Under the pieces are notes generated by a model. The model made no database searches and was not told the origin of the DNA. It was given only the letters and a program-made list of their open reading frames with translations. A stretch of 64,000 bases of DNA from Selaginella moellendorffii (Eukaryota > Streptophyta > Lycopodiopsida > Selaginellales > Selaginellaceae). The stretch spans positions 2,169,072-2,233,071 of the forward strand of contig NW_003314276.1 of assembly GCF_000143415.4 (NCBI RefSeq), given 5' to 3'. The first letter of the stretch is position 1. Each line of letters begins with the position of its first letter. Of this stretch, positions 23,123 to 33,313 are shown piece by piece. A program made the translations under genes and the position numbers.

Positions 23123-24457
23123 ATGCACGGGATAAAAATGGATATGACTTCATGTACTCAAGCTTTGTGCAATTTCGCCCGAAAAAAATTGATCAATCAA
23201 GCCCAGATAGTCTTTCAATCAATGCCAGAGTGGGATTTGATTGCGTGGAATGGAATGCTTGCCGCATATGCCACAGCTAGGCATTTGGCTGCTACCAAAT
23301 CCCATTTCGATTCCATGCCCGAGAGGAGCCTCGTCTCCTTTAACACAATGCTCTCGGCATTCTTGGTGGCAGGGGAAATGGAAGGAGAAGAGGCGATCAA
23401 AGTGGCAGAGCTCTTCTTCGCCCAGATGCCCAACCGCGACCTCGTCTCTTGCAATGCGATGCTGGACGCGTATGCCAAGAGAGGGCATCTGTGCCGCGCA
23501 CGTATCCTCTTCGCCGCCATGCCAGAGCACGACGCCATCACGATCACCACCATGATCCACACGCTCGCTCGGGGCTCGGGAGATTTGGAATCGGCGCGGT
23601 TTTTCTTTGATTCTACCCCCGTCCGGGACGAGCTGTGTTGGAACGCGATGATCACCGCGTATGCCCAGCGCGGGCATACCGTCGAAGCGAGAAAGCTATT
23701 TGATTCCATGCCCGCCAAGATCGATTCTTCCTGGAATTCGATGCTCTCGGCTTACATCCAAGCATCAGATCTGGCGAGCGCCGAGGATTTCTTCTTACGT
23801 GCCATGGCCGAGTGGAATCTCATCGCCTGCACAGCGATGCTCGCAGCGTATGCCCAAAACGGGCATCTGTCCAAGGCCGAGGAGATCTTCGCGGCGATGG
23901 AGGAGGCGAGCTTGGTTTCCTGGACCGCTATGCTCGACGGATACGCGCGCAATGGATTCGTTCGAAACGCTGCCTCGATCTTTCACTCCATGCCGGAGAG
24001 AAACTTCGTTGCGTGGAGTGTCATGGCTTCTACGTTTGCTCGCAAAGAATGCCATCGCCACCTTTCGAGAAAGACGAGCGAATTCTTAGTTTTGGCTGAC
24101 GTCTCAGTGTGGAACTCTCTCCTGGCCTGTTGCGCTCAATCCCAGAGCGCTAGCCTTTGCTCGCAAAGAGCGTTCCAGATCTTGAGCTCGATGAGTTGCG
24201 ATGGGTTACATCCAGATGAGAGCTCTTTCGTCTCGATCTTGCTGGCTTGCAGTCGATCTGGCCACGTTGATGCTGCTCGTCGATGCTTTAGCTGCCTAAG
24301 CTCGGATTTCTTCGTGGTGCCCAGTAAGAAACTCCATAGCTGCGTCATTGACACACTATGTCGGGCAGCGTTTCGCCGAGACGCAAGCGAGCTTGTTTTC
24401 AGCATGCCTTTCAAGCCAGACTCGGTGGACCTGAGCTCGATTCATCAACTTTTGTAA
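23123..24457 (+). CDS. PPR protein made of short S-type motifs
   Basis: An uninterrupted 444-residue frame. From about residue 8 it is an array of some 10 S-type motifs of about 31 residues, each of the form DLxxWNxMLxAYAxxGxLxxA, then FxxMPER. It ends with three less regular motifs, and the stop follows HQLL. PPR proteins bind organelle RNA with one motif per base; S-type arrays usually belong to RNA-editing factors. No E or DYW domain follows, so any editing role would need a partner, or the gene lost its tail. No clear transit peptide is visible, so an upstream exon is possible. A decayed copy lies at 33508-34092. Downstream is a truncated copy of the DUF3067 gene. Confidence 0.82.
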   Translation: MHGIKMDMTSCTQALCNFARKKLINQAQIVFQSMPEWDLIAWNGMLAAYATARHLAATKSHFDSMPERSLVSFNTMLSAFLVAGEMEGEEAIKVAELFFAQMPNRDLVSCNAMLDAYAKRGHLCRARILFAAMPEHDAITITTMIHTLARGSGDLESARFFFDSTPVRDELCWNAMITAYAQRGHTVEARKLFDSMPAKIDSSWNSMLSAYIQASDLASAEDFFLRAMAEWNLIACTAMLAAYAQNGHLSKAEEIFAAMEEASLVSWTAMLDGYARNGFVRNAASIFHSMPERNFVAWSVMASTFARKECHRHLSRKTSEFLVLADVSVWNSLLACCAQSQSASLCSQRAFQILSSMSCDGLHPDESSFVSILLACSRSGHVDAARRCFSCLSSDFFVVPSKKLHSCVIDTLCRAAFRRDASELVFSMPFKPDSVDLSSIHQLL

Positions 24458-24502
24458 GACATCGAGTGGATTGATCTAAGAGTTTATCGAAGACTTTTAG
24501 TT

Positions 24503-24712
24503 ACCGGTTGATCCATTCGTTGGCACGACCACCCGACTCGTCCATGTCGATGAAGAGGCTCACGGCCTTGCCAATGCGTGGCCTCTCTTTTGTCTTCTCG
24601 AGGCTGGAGCGAATCACCGATACGGCTCCCCAGCACTTGAGAGTGTTGGCCACATCGTCCAAGTGTAGGAGATATTCTTCCTCCCTCAGTGGAAACGATC
24701 TCTAGAAGAAAA
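24503..24712 (-). pseudogene. Truncated DUF3067 gene copy (last exon only)
   Basis: Nearly identical on the minus strand to the last exon (34161-34361) of the intact gene, including the stop and the splice acceptor (cttctag). The other three exons are missing. Homology stops a few bases into the intron. A gene lacking its targeting sequence and most of its domain cannot make the protein. Confidence 0.9.
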
Positions 24713-25780
24713 TATGTAATTGTTCAGGGCTTGAATGCTTCTAGACACTAGATCAAACTTCAAATTTAAATCATAGAATCTCAAAACTTGTCAAGATTCC
24801 TTGGGAGTTAATTCATATGTTGTTTAGAATTGTGGCAAAATCGAGACCTCTCTAATCTCAAGAGATTACATTCTTGTCGTCACGTCCAGGATTTTATGAG
24901 AGAGTGATCAAAGAGTTTCAAATCACATATGATCAGAAACTCTGGTCTTATATGAGAGCTCTGGGTTTTTGTGCTGCAGTCTCTGTTGTATGGAAGGATT
25001 TTTACTCCGCTCGCAGCTGTGCACTGAGAGTGGAAGAACTGGATCTCGCGTCGCCGCTGATTACTGCGAGGATGTTCACAGATGCCAGTCTGGAGCGCAA
25101 TCTAGATTCCCGATCGCCATGGTGAAGGCTTAGGAGATCACGTCGGCCTGAAAACCTCAATAGCGGCGGTGGTGGTGTAGACCTGACGTATCGCCGCGGC
25201 ATCCACAACTTGGATCATCTTGTTCCACCTTGACTGCGGCAAATCCCGTGTCTCGGCATCCACGCGTTCCAGGCCACAATTTTCTTGCGAGCGCGCGATC
25301 ATGTTGGAAGGTTCCGTCCACATTCATGGAATATCCCAATTTTCAAATATAGATTTACATGCTAAACAAACATTTTATAAATCTCATGGTCCTCCTGTCT
25401 AGACTGAAAGTCGCTTCCAAAACCTTGTAACTCAACTTCGGTCCAAACAAAGAAAAGGATTCTCAATGGTGGTCCATAATGCTAAGTTTGAGTTAGTACT
25501 TTAATTCTTGAGAATTTGCCTATTGAGGTGTTGAAAAAGGTTGGGGCTAAGTAATTTTTGAGCTGAGCTCAATTCAATGAAAGTCAATATAATCCACAAA
25601 ATGTAAAAGTTGATATTCAAATGATTGGTTTAGGACAAACCAACAATGTTTTTAGACGGACGTGCACTAAAACTCTTTCTTAAATTAACTTAAAACATAT
25701 TTTTAGTCCAAGAAAAAGCTAAATAGGTCAACTCTAAAGTGGTTGATGGTGAAAAGCTAATTTATTTGCAAGTAGTAATA
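24713..25780. other. Intergenic region
   Basis: Short open frames near 24874-25125 (plus) and 25138-25339 (minus) show no recognisable domain. The rest is AT-rich. Confidence 0.5.
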
Positions 25781-26356
25781 TTAAAGTAGTTTTAACTTGA
25801 TCTGGAACAAAGGATTCTTGCTGTTTAAAATGGCCAAAACTATGGCGTGATTTTCCCCCATGTTGATCAAATAGTGAAGAACTCCACGGGGAATTATAAA
25901 CAAATCGCTCGTGGTCAAATTCCTTGCAAAGAGCCTGTTGTTAGTGTCCACAAAGCCGGCCTCCACAAATCCCTTCTCCACATAGATGAGCTTGCTTGCC
26001 CGAGGATGAGCGTGAGCTCTCGCAACTCCTTTGGGGCCGAGATAGTTTCGCGCCACGGACAATCCCATCGTGTTGAGTCCCGGAAATGTGCTGACAATAG
26101 CTTGAGCGAAATCAAACGCATTGGGCTTGTGTGAGGTATCCACCTTGGTGCGAAACAAGCTCGAGTGGAAGTCTTTTGAAGATACCTCTGAGTATGGCTT
26201 GCACTTCATGAAACCTTCACTAATATTGTTCCGTGGGATGCAAAAGTCCTGGATTGGATCGGGATCTGCAGCTCTCACAAGGACAAGAATGTGGCAGTCG
26301 TTTAAGGATGAGAGGAATAGAGAAAGCAATAAAAGTGAATACAATTGCATAGCCAT
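25781..26356 (-). CDS. Germin-like cupin protein, atypical
   Basis: 191 residues without introns. A signal peptide covers about residues 1-30. The germin Cys pair is C39 and C52. The first cupin motif is at GVARAHAHPRASKLIYVEKG (H115, H117) and the second at PRGVLHYLIN (H161). Germin-like proteins are secreted cell-wall cupins, some with Mn-dependent oxalate oxidase or superoxide dismutase activity. The Glu that normally completes the metal site (HxHPRATE) is Lys122 here, so metal binding and catalysis are doubtful. The protein also ends about 30 residues early, losing the C-terminal helices. It is either a diverged non-enzymatic form or a decaying gene. Confidence 0.8.
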   Translation of the reverse strand: MAMQLYSLLLLSLFLSSLNDCHILVLVRAADPDPIQDFCIPRNNISEGFMKCKPYSEVSSKDFHSSLFRTKVDTSHKPNAFDFAQAIVSTFPGLNTMGLSVARNYLGPKGVARAHAHPRASKLIYVEKGFVEAGFVDTNNRLFARNLTTSDLFIIPRGVLHYLINMGENHAIVLAILNSKNPLFQIKLKLL

Positions 26357-27205
26357 GGGATGTTATAAGTTAACTGATGCGTGATTTTATTTGCTCTCGT
26401 GATTTGGACACCACGTAAAAGCTGGTAACTTAAGTCAAACTTGTGACTGTTGCTAAGCATTACAAGCAAAGACACGTGGTGTATGAAAATTATTAGTAAT
26501 AGGGAAGAACATTATTTGTTATTAATGTAAAAAATAAAAATGAGATAACTTAGTTGTTATCTCATTCTCAAATACTTACACAACAAAGCTATTAAGTAGC
26601 TCTATAAACTAATTTATAGTATAGTTTATTGAGAATAACTATATATCCGGTGATATAAATGCACAGCTGATTAAACATATGAAAATATAAAGTAAATTCT
26701 TAAAGCATTTTTGGTTTGCTTGAGCAAACCAGTGTAAGAATATGCTTGAATATTCTAGGATATTTATATTAGTTTTTTATATATAATGTATAAACACGTT
26801 TATAATATATAAACTTTCCCAAACAGTTCCTAGTACATTCTAGTTTATTCCACCATTCACAATAATATTAATTTCGTGTTTATCAAATTATAAACATTTG
26901 ATTAATTGAATTAATAAATAAGAATAACACTACTATTGAGAAAACTAAGCATTGTTACATGGGTAACAAATTATTCTAATTTTTAGTATAAAATAAATTG
27001 AAAGGTATATTTAATATCTCAAATATGAAAATATCTTGATCAAAACTACAATCAGAAATTATTTTGTAAATTTTTAAGTTTAAAAATGGGATTCTTACTA
27101 CTTTATATTCTATAACTATATCATCATCATAGATAAAAGATAATCTTGGAAACTATATGTGAACCATCACAAAAATGATATTTGTTAAAAAAACTTATAA
27201 TACAC
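26357..27205. other. AT-rich intergenic region
   Basis: Promoter side of the germin-like gene, then AT-rich sequence with no recognised gene. The acac preceding gypsy element 3 lies at 27202-27205. Confidence 0.6.
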
Positions 27206-27380
27206 TGTGAGTGCATGGAATATGGAAAGGGAATACAGAAATATGCATATCAATTAGCCCAAAAACCCTAGCTTATATACAGGAGTAAGTGGTCTGGATT
27301 GAAACCAATCCAATGGCTACCAAAATCCCACTACGTAAATATTAATATACAGCATCGTAGCCATACACTTAGCCCTCACA
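27206..27380 (-). repeat. 3' LTR of gypsy element 3
   Basis: 175 bp, pairing with 32479-32653. Confidence 0.93.
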
Positions 27381-27496
27381 TCATCCCCTCCTCTCGGAAT
27401 AATGGAAGGCCATCAGGGTTCTCTTGTAGACGGGCCAAGATTTAGAGGAACATCAGGAGGAGGCATCAGTGGATCTGTAGATGGTATTAACTGCTC

Positions 27497-28519
27497 TTAA
27501 TCCCTTTGTATGAAACATTTCAACCACTGCACATACACAATCTCCAGAGGATTGGCCTGTTGGATGTTATGCCGAACCTCATAAACTTGTGATTCAACTT
27601 GCCGTAACACTTGATATGGTCTTTTCCACTGTGCAAGGAGCCCCTTAGATAAACCACATACCATAAGATGGGGAAAACGGACTAACACTAAATCATTCAC
27701 TTTGTATTTCGTAGGTGGACGATGATGGGAGTTGTAGTGCCATTGTTGTCCCACTTGTACGCGGCCTAAGTGTTCGGCAAACTCAACTCGGACAAGTGGA
27801 AGAATGCTCATCAAATATTGATCCCACAACCTAGCATCGGGAGGTCGTAGCAATTGCAAAGGTAAACCCAGCTCCATTGGTAGTATTGAATCATGACTAT
27901 ATAAGAGTTTATATGGTGAAGCACCAACAGAACTCTGCACCCTTGTGACATAGGCATACCAAAGAGATGGCAAATAACCATCCCAATCCGAATGCTGAAA
28001 GTTCACATACTTCGCAATCATCCCTTTGAATGTCCGAACGAGCCATTCCACCAGACCGTCTGATTGTGGATGATACGCACTCATAAAAGTGTGGCGTATC
28101 CCCAACCGAGACGTCAAAACATGAAATGCCTCAGCCATAAATGTAGGACCATTATCCGAAAGAATCCACTCTGGACAAGAATGCTGAAACACCACTTGAT
28201 TGAGGAGGAAGTATCTAACAGTAGTTGCAGAGGCGCTAGCAAGAGCACCAACTTCCACCCAACAAGTCAAGTAGTCAGAAGCAATAATAACATACTCATT
28301 GTTAGTAGTCGACTGTGGAAAAGGTCCTATAAGATCAAATGCGACCAACTCAAATGGACAGAAAATTGCAATTGACTCCAACCGTCCTTCTGCAGCACAA
28401 GGGGGAGTATTACGAACTTGGCACCAAACGCAGCTACGCACATACCGGATAATATCACGTCGCATCTCCGGCCAATAGAAAAACCTGTGCAGCTTCTCGG
28501 TCACACGACGATATCCCAT
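27497..28519 (-). CDS. Gypsy integrase (C-terminal part of pol)
   Basis: An open frame of 340 residues. It contains part of the zinc-binding HHCC region (RSCVWCQVRNTPPC) and a catalytic core with D in VAFDLIGPFPQS, D in ILSDNGPTFMAE and E in YHPQSDGLVEWLVRTFKG. The C-terminal module ends in VYVQWLKCF, like the GPY/F region of gypsy integrases. The DDE triad appears intact. The enzyme would insert reverse-transcribed DNA into chromosomes. The pol frame upstream is broken, so the element is not autonomous. Confidence 0.85.
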   Translation of the reverse strand: MGYRRVTEKLHRFFYWPEMRRDIIRYVRSCVWCQVRNTPPCAAEGRLESIAIFCPFELVAFDLIGPFPQSTTNNEYVIIASDYLTCWVEVGALASASATTVRYFLLNQVVFQHSCPEWILSDNGPTFMAEAFHVLTSRLGIRHTFMSAYHPQSDGLVEWLVRTFKGMIAKYVNFQHSDWDGYLPSLWYAYVTRVQSSVGASPYKLLYSHDSILPMELGLPLQLLRPPDARLWDQYLMSILPLVRVEFAEHLGRVQVGQQWHYNSHHRPPTKYKVNDLVLVRFPHLMVCGLSKGLLAQWKRPYQVLRQVESQVYEVRHNIQQANPLEIVYVQWLKCFIQRD

Positions 28520-28527
28520 ATATCTAC

Positions 28528-30050
28528 CTAGAACAAGAGAATCATGGTAGGCATGGAGAAACTATGGAATAAAGATAGAAGGCACCACCAACCGTAAATG
28601 ATCATCAGGATCTGTCCCCACAAAATAAAGAAGGCCATTTTCAAGACGATCTTGAGAATGTAAATCAGTGGAGAAGGAAGAGGAGCTCGAGAAAGGGCAT
28701 TAGCATCAGCCATAGAACTCCTTGGGCGATGAACAACATTAAAATCATATATATGAAGCTTCAAAGCCCACTAAGTAGTACGACCAACCAAGTTCTTTCA
28801 CTTCAATAATGAAGTAACGATAGCATGGTCACCTTCAAGTAATGTCCAAGAACCATGTAGATATGCATCAAGTTTTTCGAAACCCCAAACTACTGCTAAA
28901 CACTCCTTCTCTATCGTGGAGTAGTTCACCTTTACTAGTTGTAACGTACAACTTATATATACAATGGGATGACGCTGACCAGGCACACTCAGGCTTTCTT
29001 GCATCAACACAGCTCCAAAACTAATATCAAAAGCATCTATGCACAAAATAAAAAGTTGAGTGTAGTCAGGATATGCCAAAACTGGAGGAGTCCTCAACAG
29101 CTCTTTGAGATCCACAAACGCCTGCTCACAATCTGAAGACCAGATGAAATATGACATTGATGACTTTAGCAATACTTACAACGGTGCAATGCAATTAGAA
29201 AGATGATCCACAAAACGACTGAGATACTGCACATTTCTTAGGAAGTGCTACACATCATTCACACACTTTGAAGTAGGGAACTTTAGAATGGCTACAAGTT
29301 TGTCATGATCAACTTACAAACCCTCACGAGAAATACGGTACCCAAGATAAGTTGTGTCTTTGGATCTAAACATGCACTTTGACCATTTCAGCTTTAAACC
29401 AATGTCCTGTAGCCGATCCAACACTTTACACACATCACGAATGTGCTTCTCCCACGTCCCCTCTGAGTGAATCGAGACATCATCAATGAAGTCAGCAGTC
29501 ACCTCCGGCATATCACAAAGAACCTCGTCCATCATCTGCTGGAAAGTTGCTGGAGCATTGTTCAAACTAAACGGCATCACCAAGAACTTGTACAAACCAA
29601 ACGGTGTACGAAAAGCAGTCTTAGGAATATCTTCTTCGGCCATCGGTACTTGCCAGTACCCAGAAGCAAGATCTAGCTTGGTGAACTAACGACTTCACCT
29701 TAGATGATCCAAGAGATTAGTAGTGTGAAGAAGAGGGTACATATCTGAGATCATCACTTCATTTAACGGACGATAGTCGATGTAGAAACGAATACTCCTA
29801 TCAGGCTTCGTCACAAAATGAGGTTCACATGCCCAAGGACTCCGCAATTTTCAAATAACACCCTTCTCCAACATCTTCTTGACGTTTGCATATAAAATCT
29901 TGATCTCCTTGGGTGACCGACAACGAACAGGAACCTTGATTGGACGAGCATCCCTGGTTGGAATCGGATGATATGTGGCAATCTTGGCCCCAAACGATAG
30001 GTCAAATTCAAAGAGATAAGAATACTCCTTCATGAGCTAGTCAACAGCTG
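28528..30050 (-). pseudogene. Gypsy reverse transcriptase and RNase H, broken
   Basis: Minus-strand pieces: RNase H (ILCIDAFDISFGAVLMQESL near 28990-29045, then YSTIEKECLAVVWGFEKLDA) and RT (KTAFRTPFGLYKFLVMPFSL near 29575-29620, then active-site FIDDVSIHSEG). Stops at several points, including after ISREGL, prevent a continuous pol. Confidence 0.88.
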
Positions 30051-30249
30051 CAACACAAAGATCGTCGAAGGGATCGGAAAAGGGAAGAGTAGAACAAGAT
30101 GGAAACAAAGGAGGAAATAGTGGGGGAACAAAAATAATGGAAGTAGAGGTAGAAGTAGAGGGACAAAGAGGTATGGAAGTGAGAGGAATGGATGAAACAT
30201 AAAGAACTATGAAACAAAGGGGAAAAACTTCAAAGTCACACTTGGCATG

Positions 30250-30560
30250 ATTACATTATAACCAATCCATACCAAGAATGAGGTCAAAAGCTTGACTCAG
30301 CACCACCCGTAATGACTGCAACTCAAGCTCGAGATCGCCCACATGCACAACCAGGTCCACCTCATCTCATGCACATGCATGTGTACGGCCATTGCCATAA
30401 AGAATGAAAATTGGGTCTGCCGCACAACGCAAGTGTAGATGACAACATGTGGCAACAGGTTAATCAATAGAAGATAAACTCGAACCTATATCAACCAACA
30501 TGGAGAGAATAATAGGAGACCTCTTGTTATAAAAACGAGCTTGGAAAGTAAACACTGGAT
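30250..30560 (-). pseudogene. Gypsy aspartic protease, active site changed
   Basis: The minus strand reads SMLVDIGSSLSSI where DTG is expected, then FDLILGMDWL. The Thr-to-Ile change and stops make it inactive. Confidence 0.75.
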
Positions 30561-30644
30561 GAACTGATGTCGAGTGAACCCCTTGATGATACTTCCGAAA
30601 GAAAGATGGAGGGGTCACTAACTTATTTGCGCAAGGTCCCTTTG

Positions 30645-31150
30645 TTACTCGTGTGACTCTTTGTTTTCCGGATGCACCTTGGAGTCCAAACCTTCTACTG
30701 CAGTAGCACTAACAGGACATTGCTGACGCCAAGGTCTCCACCCAGGAAATGGAGGTTGCCAATCCAGAAAGCACCGACAATGCCGATAAATATGACCAAC
30801 TTCATCATATGCCCAACAACAAACATCACAGCCACGACCATGTCTTTGCCCTTGTCCTTGGACTCGAGTAGCAGTAGCATCAACCTCCATTGGAACAGGA
30901 CTATCACTTATACAAAGTGGAGCTGAAGGACGTGCAACGAGAAGTGGAAGAGGCGACGTCTCATAATGTTGTGCCAAGCGAAGAGCATCATCAAGGGTGG
31001 TAGGAGCAAATGCATGCATAAGTCTGACAAGATCTTGATGAAGTGTTGGCCACAACATTCCTAGCTTGATTCGCTCCGACATATTGGGCTCCGCACGAAG
31101 TAAAAGACTTCGGAAATGAACGCCAAATTGCATCATTGACTCAGATGTCC
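30645..31150 (-). pseudogene. Gypsy gag, C-terminal half
   Basis: About 165 residues in frame. It includes GMLWPTLHQDLVRLMHAFAP and a zinc-knuckle-like CCWAYDEVGHIYRHC in which one Cys of the CCHC pattern appears as Tyr. The frame continues across the TRIM into 31834-32252 once the insertion is discounted. Confidence 0.85.
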
Positions 31151-31155
31151 CTTGG

Positions 31156-31828
31156 TGTAGCGCATGTGATCATGGGATGAGATTTGGATATACTGTCACC
31201 GTGGATCCTTGGAACCTTGGGGGATAAAATGGGGATAAAATAGCCACTAAGGGCTCTCTCATCAAGCAATTGCCCCTTTTCCAGTTGGCTTAAGGGGAGA
31301 GAGATAAGGTGCGCTACAGTTGGTATCGGAGCAAATGGCACGGGTTCGATTCCCATTGATTAGTGGCTACCTAAAATATAATATACCCTTGAGCAAGGTA
31401 TATTCCTACCCCTAAATTAGAAAATTGTACGTATTGGGCATCCATGCGTACGTCCTTCCTCTTGTGGAGCATCCCAGACGAAGGTATCCACCGTGGGACT
31501 GCGGTACGGGTGGATGACTAGTTGCCTCACATGGAATAGCTGGTCTACACAATGGAAGGATTGGTAGATTCAGTGCGGAAATGGAGGTGCTGGTTCCCCT
31601 TGGCTCAGTAGGGGTTGTTAGTCAATAGTCAATGAGGACATTGACATCTCTGAAGGGGGGGTGAGTGTAGCGCATGTGATCATGGGATGAGATTTGGATA
31701 TATTGTCACCGTGGATCCTTGGAACCTTGGGGGATAAAATGGGGATAAAATAGCCACTAAGGGCTCTCTCATCAAGCAATTGCCCCTTTTCCAGTTGGCT
31801 TAAGGGGAGAGAGATAAGGTGCGCTACA
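31156..31828 (+). mobile_element. TRIM retrotransposon, family 1, young copy
   Basis: A 673-bp element with 163-bp LTRs (31156-31318 and 31666-31828) that differ at only one position by eye. Ends are TG...CA. The exact 5-bp target duplication cttgg lies at 31151-31155 and 31829-31833. Two bases after the left LTR is tggtatcggagc, which fits a primer-binding site for initiator tRNA-Met with one mismatch. A purine tract (gaagggggg) precedes the right LTR. No protein is encoded. It interrupts gag of gypsy element 3. Terminal-repeat retrotransposons in miniature rely on enzymes of other elements. Confidence 0.93.
31319..31353 (+). promoter_or_regulatory. Primer-binding site with adjacent B-box-like motif
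   Basis: tggtatcggagc (31321-31332) matches the tRNA-Met-i primer site with one change. Ten bases on, ggttcgattcc (31343-31353) matches the RNA polymerase III B-box consensus GGTTCGANTCC. Whether the second motif has a role is inference. Confidence 0.6.
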
Positions 31829-31833
31829 CTTGG

Positions 31834-32252
31834 CGAAGACGATGCAATTGTTGGAAGGCATCATCACAATTGTCGGCATGTTCGAAGGCGCGTTTAAAGA
31901 CGTCCGGAAGAACACTCCAATCCCTACGAGTAGCTATGCTCAATCCATTGTACCACTGCAACGCCATCCCTTGGAAACACGTGGGAAACTCACACAAACA
32001 TCGAGCATCATCCCAAGAATGATATGTGGCAATTACCGTGAAGTGATCGAACCAATGGTACACATCATCCCCAGGATTCCTGAGAAAGAACTCCGGCCGA
32101 ACGCGAGGATTGGCATCAAGAGCAGGAGGAATTGTATCACGTGCTGTGAATGTCGCCATTAATTGAGTTTGGTTGTTCAATTGCAAGCGCATAGCATCAA
32201 GCAATTGGACCAATTGCTGCTCTAGAGTCAAAGGAGGAGATTGTTGATCTGC
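31834..32252 (-). pseudogene. Gypsy gag, N-terminal half
   Basis: Starts at the Met of MADQQSPPLTLEQQLVQLLD on the minus strand. It includes PEFFLRNPGDDVYHWFDHFT and DVFKRAFEHADNCDDAFQQL and ends at the TRIM. It joins in frame with 30645-31150 when the insertion is removed. Confidence 0.85.
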
Positions 32253-32478
32253 CATGAAGATGAATGAAAAAGAAAGAGCAAAAGAAGAGAAATGACAAAA
32301 AGCTAGAAGATCTAGACAATGCAAAAAGTTAGATCTAAACCAAAATCCTAAAAGGGAAGAACAGAAGAAAGGAAATGGAAAAAGCTAGATTTAGATGATG
32401 TAAAAGCTAGATCTAAATCAAAATCCCAAATCCAAGCACTCTTCAGGGACAATCAAAGGTGCCCTTCACTTCCACCAA

Positions 32479-32653
32479 TGTGAGTGCATGGAATATGGAC
32501 TGGGAATACAGAAATGTGCATATCAATTAGCCCAAAAACCCTAGCTTATATACAAGAGCGAGTGGTCCAGATTGAAACCAATCCAACGGTTACTAAAATC
32601 CCACTATACTAATATTAGTATACAGCATCATAGCCGTACACTTGACCCTCACA
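32479..32653 (-). repeat. 5' LTR of gypsy element 3
   Basis: 175 bp. A TATA box (tatataag on the minus strand, 32546-32553) lies mid-LTR and could drive the element. Next to the LTR the minus strand reads ttggtggaagtgaaggg, the presumed primer-binding region, which is not the usual initiator-Met type. Confidence 0.88.
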
Positions 32654-32756
32654 ACACCATATTTGTTTATTTTATGGAAAACAAAATATATATTATAATT
32701 TTTCAAATGTTTCAAACAAAAGAAAAAAAATTAATCACTTGATTCAGTTTAGACAA

Positions 32757-33308
32757 TGTAGTGCACCTTTTTTCTCTTCCCTTAAGCCAACTGGAAAAGG
32801 GGCAATTGCTTGATAAGAGAGCCCTTAATGGCTATTTTATCCCTATTTATCCCCTAAGGTTCCAAAGATCCATGATGACAGTATATCCAAACTTCATCCC
32901 ATGATCACATGAGATTGTAATAGTAAATAAGGATATTGATTATTACCTTCGTCCATATTTCCGCACTAAATCTACCAATCCTTCCATGATCAGATGAGAT
33001 TGTAATAGTTAATAAGAATATTGACTATTACCTTCATTCGTATTTCCACACTGAATCTACCAATCGTCTGTATTTCCGCACTGAATCTACCGTACCGCAG
33101 TCCCACAGTGGCCCATACATACGATTTCAAATTTAGGTAAGAATATACCTTACTCAAGGGTATATTATATTTTTAAGTAGCCATTAATCAATAAGAATCG
33201 AACTCGTGCCATTTGCTCTGATATCAATTGTAGCGCATTTTATCTGGAAAAAAGGCAATTGCTTGATGAGAGAGCCCTTAATGGCTATTTATGATCACAT
33301 GTGCTATA
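32757..33308 (-). mobile_element. TRIM retrotransposon, family 1, decayed copy
   Basis: The minus strand matches the TRIM at 31156-31828. It starts at tgtagtgcacc, ends gtgctata and is flanked by an exact 5-bp duplication gacaa (32752-32756, 33309-33313). The LTR on the right (33229-33308) is shortened to 80 bp. The primer site reads tgatatcagagc. The interior has a tandem duplication around ttccgcactgaatctacc (about 32960-33090). Many substitutions show it is older than the copy in the gypsy element. Confidence 0.85.
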
Positions 33309-33313
33309 GACAA

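Larger units (their letters stand above)
27206..32653 (-). mobile_element. Ty3/gypsy LTR retrotransposon 3, nearly full length
   Basis: Minus-strand element with 175-bp LTRs (27206-27380 and 32479-32653), TGTGAG...CTCACA ends and acac directly outside both ends. Removing the nested TRIM (31156-31828 plus one target copy) leaves about 4.8 kb in the order gag, protease, RT, RNase H, integrase, with a purine-rich tract beside the 3' LTR. By eye the LTRs differ at about 20 of 175 positions, so the insertion is fairly old. All frames except integrase are broken, and the protease DTG reads DIG. It is the best reference for the family seen five times in the window. Confidence 0.93.

Noticed and set aside
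24508-24705. Plus-strand frame MIHSLARPPDSS, repeated near 34135-34377
   Set aside because: It is the opposite strand of the DUF3067 last exon, duplicated with it.
31321-31353. Possible tRNA gene
   Set aside because: It resembles a tRNA only in the primer-binding complement and a T-arm-like motif. No cloverleaf can be formed.
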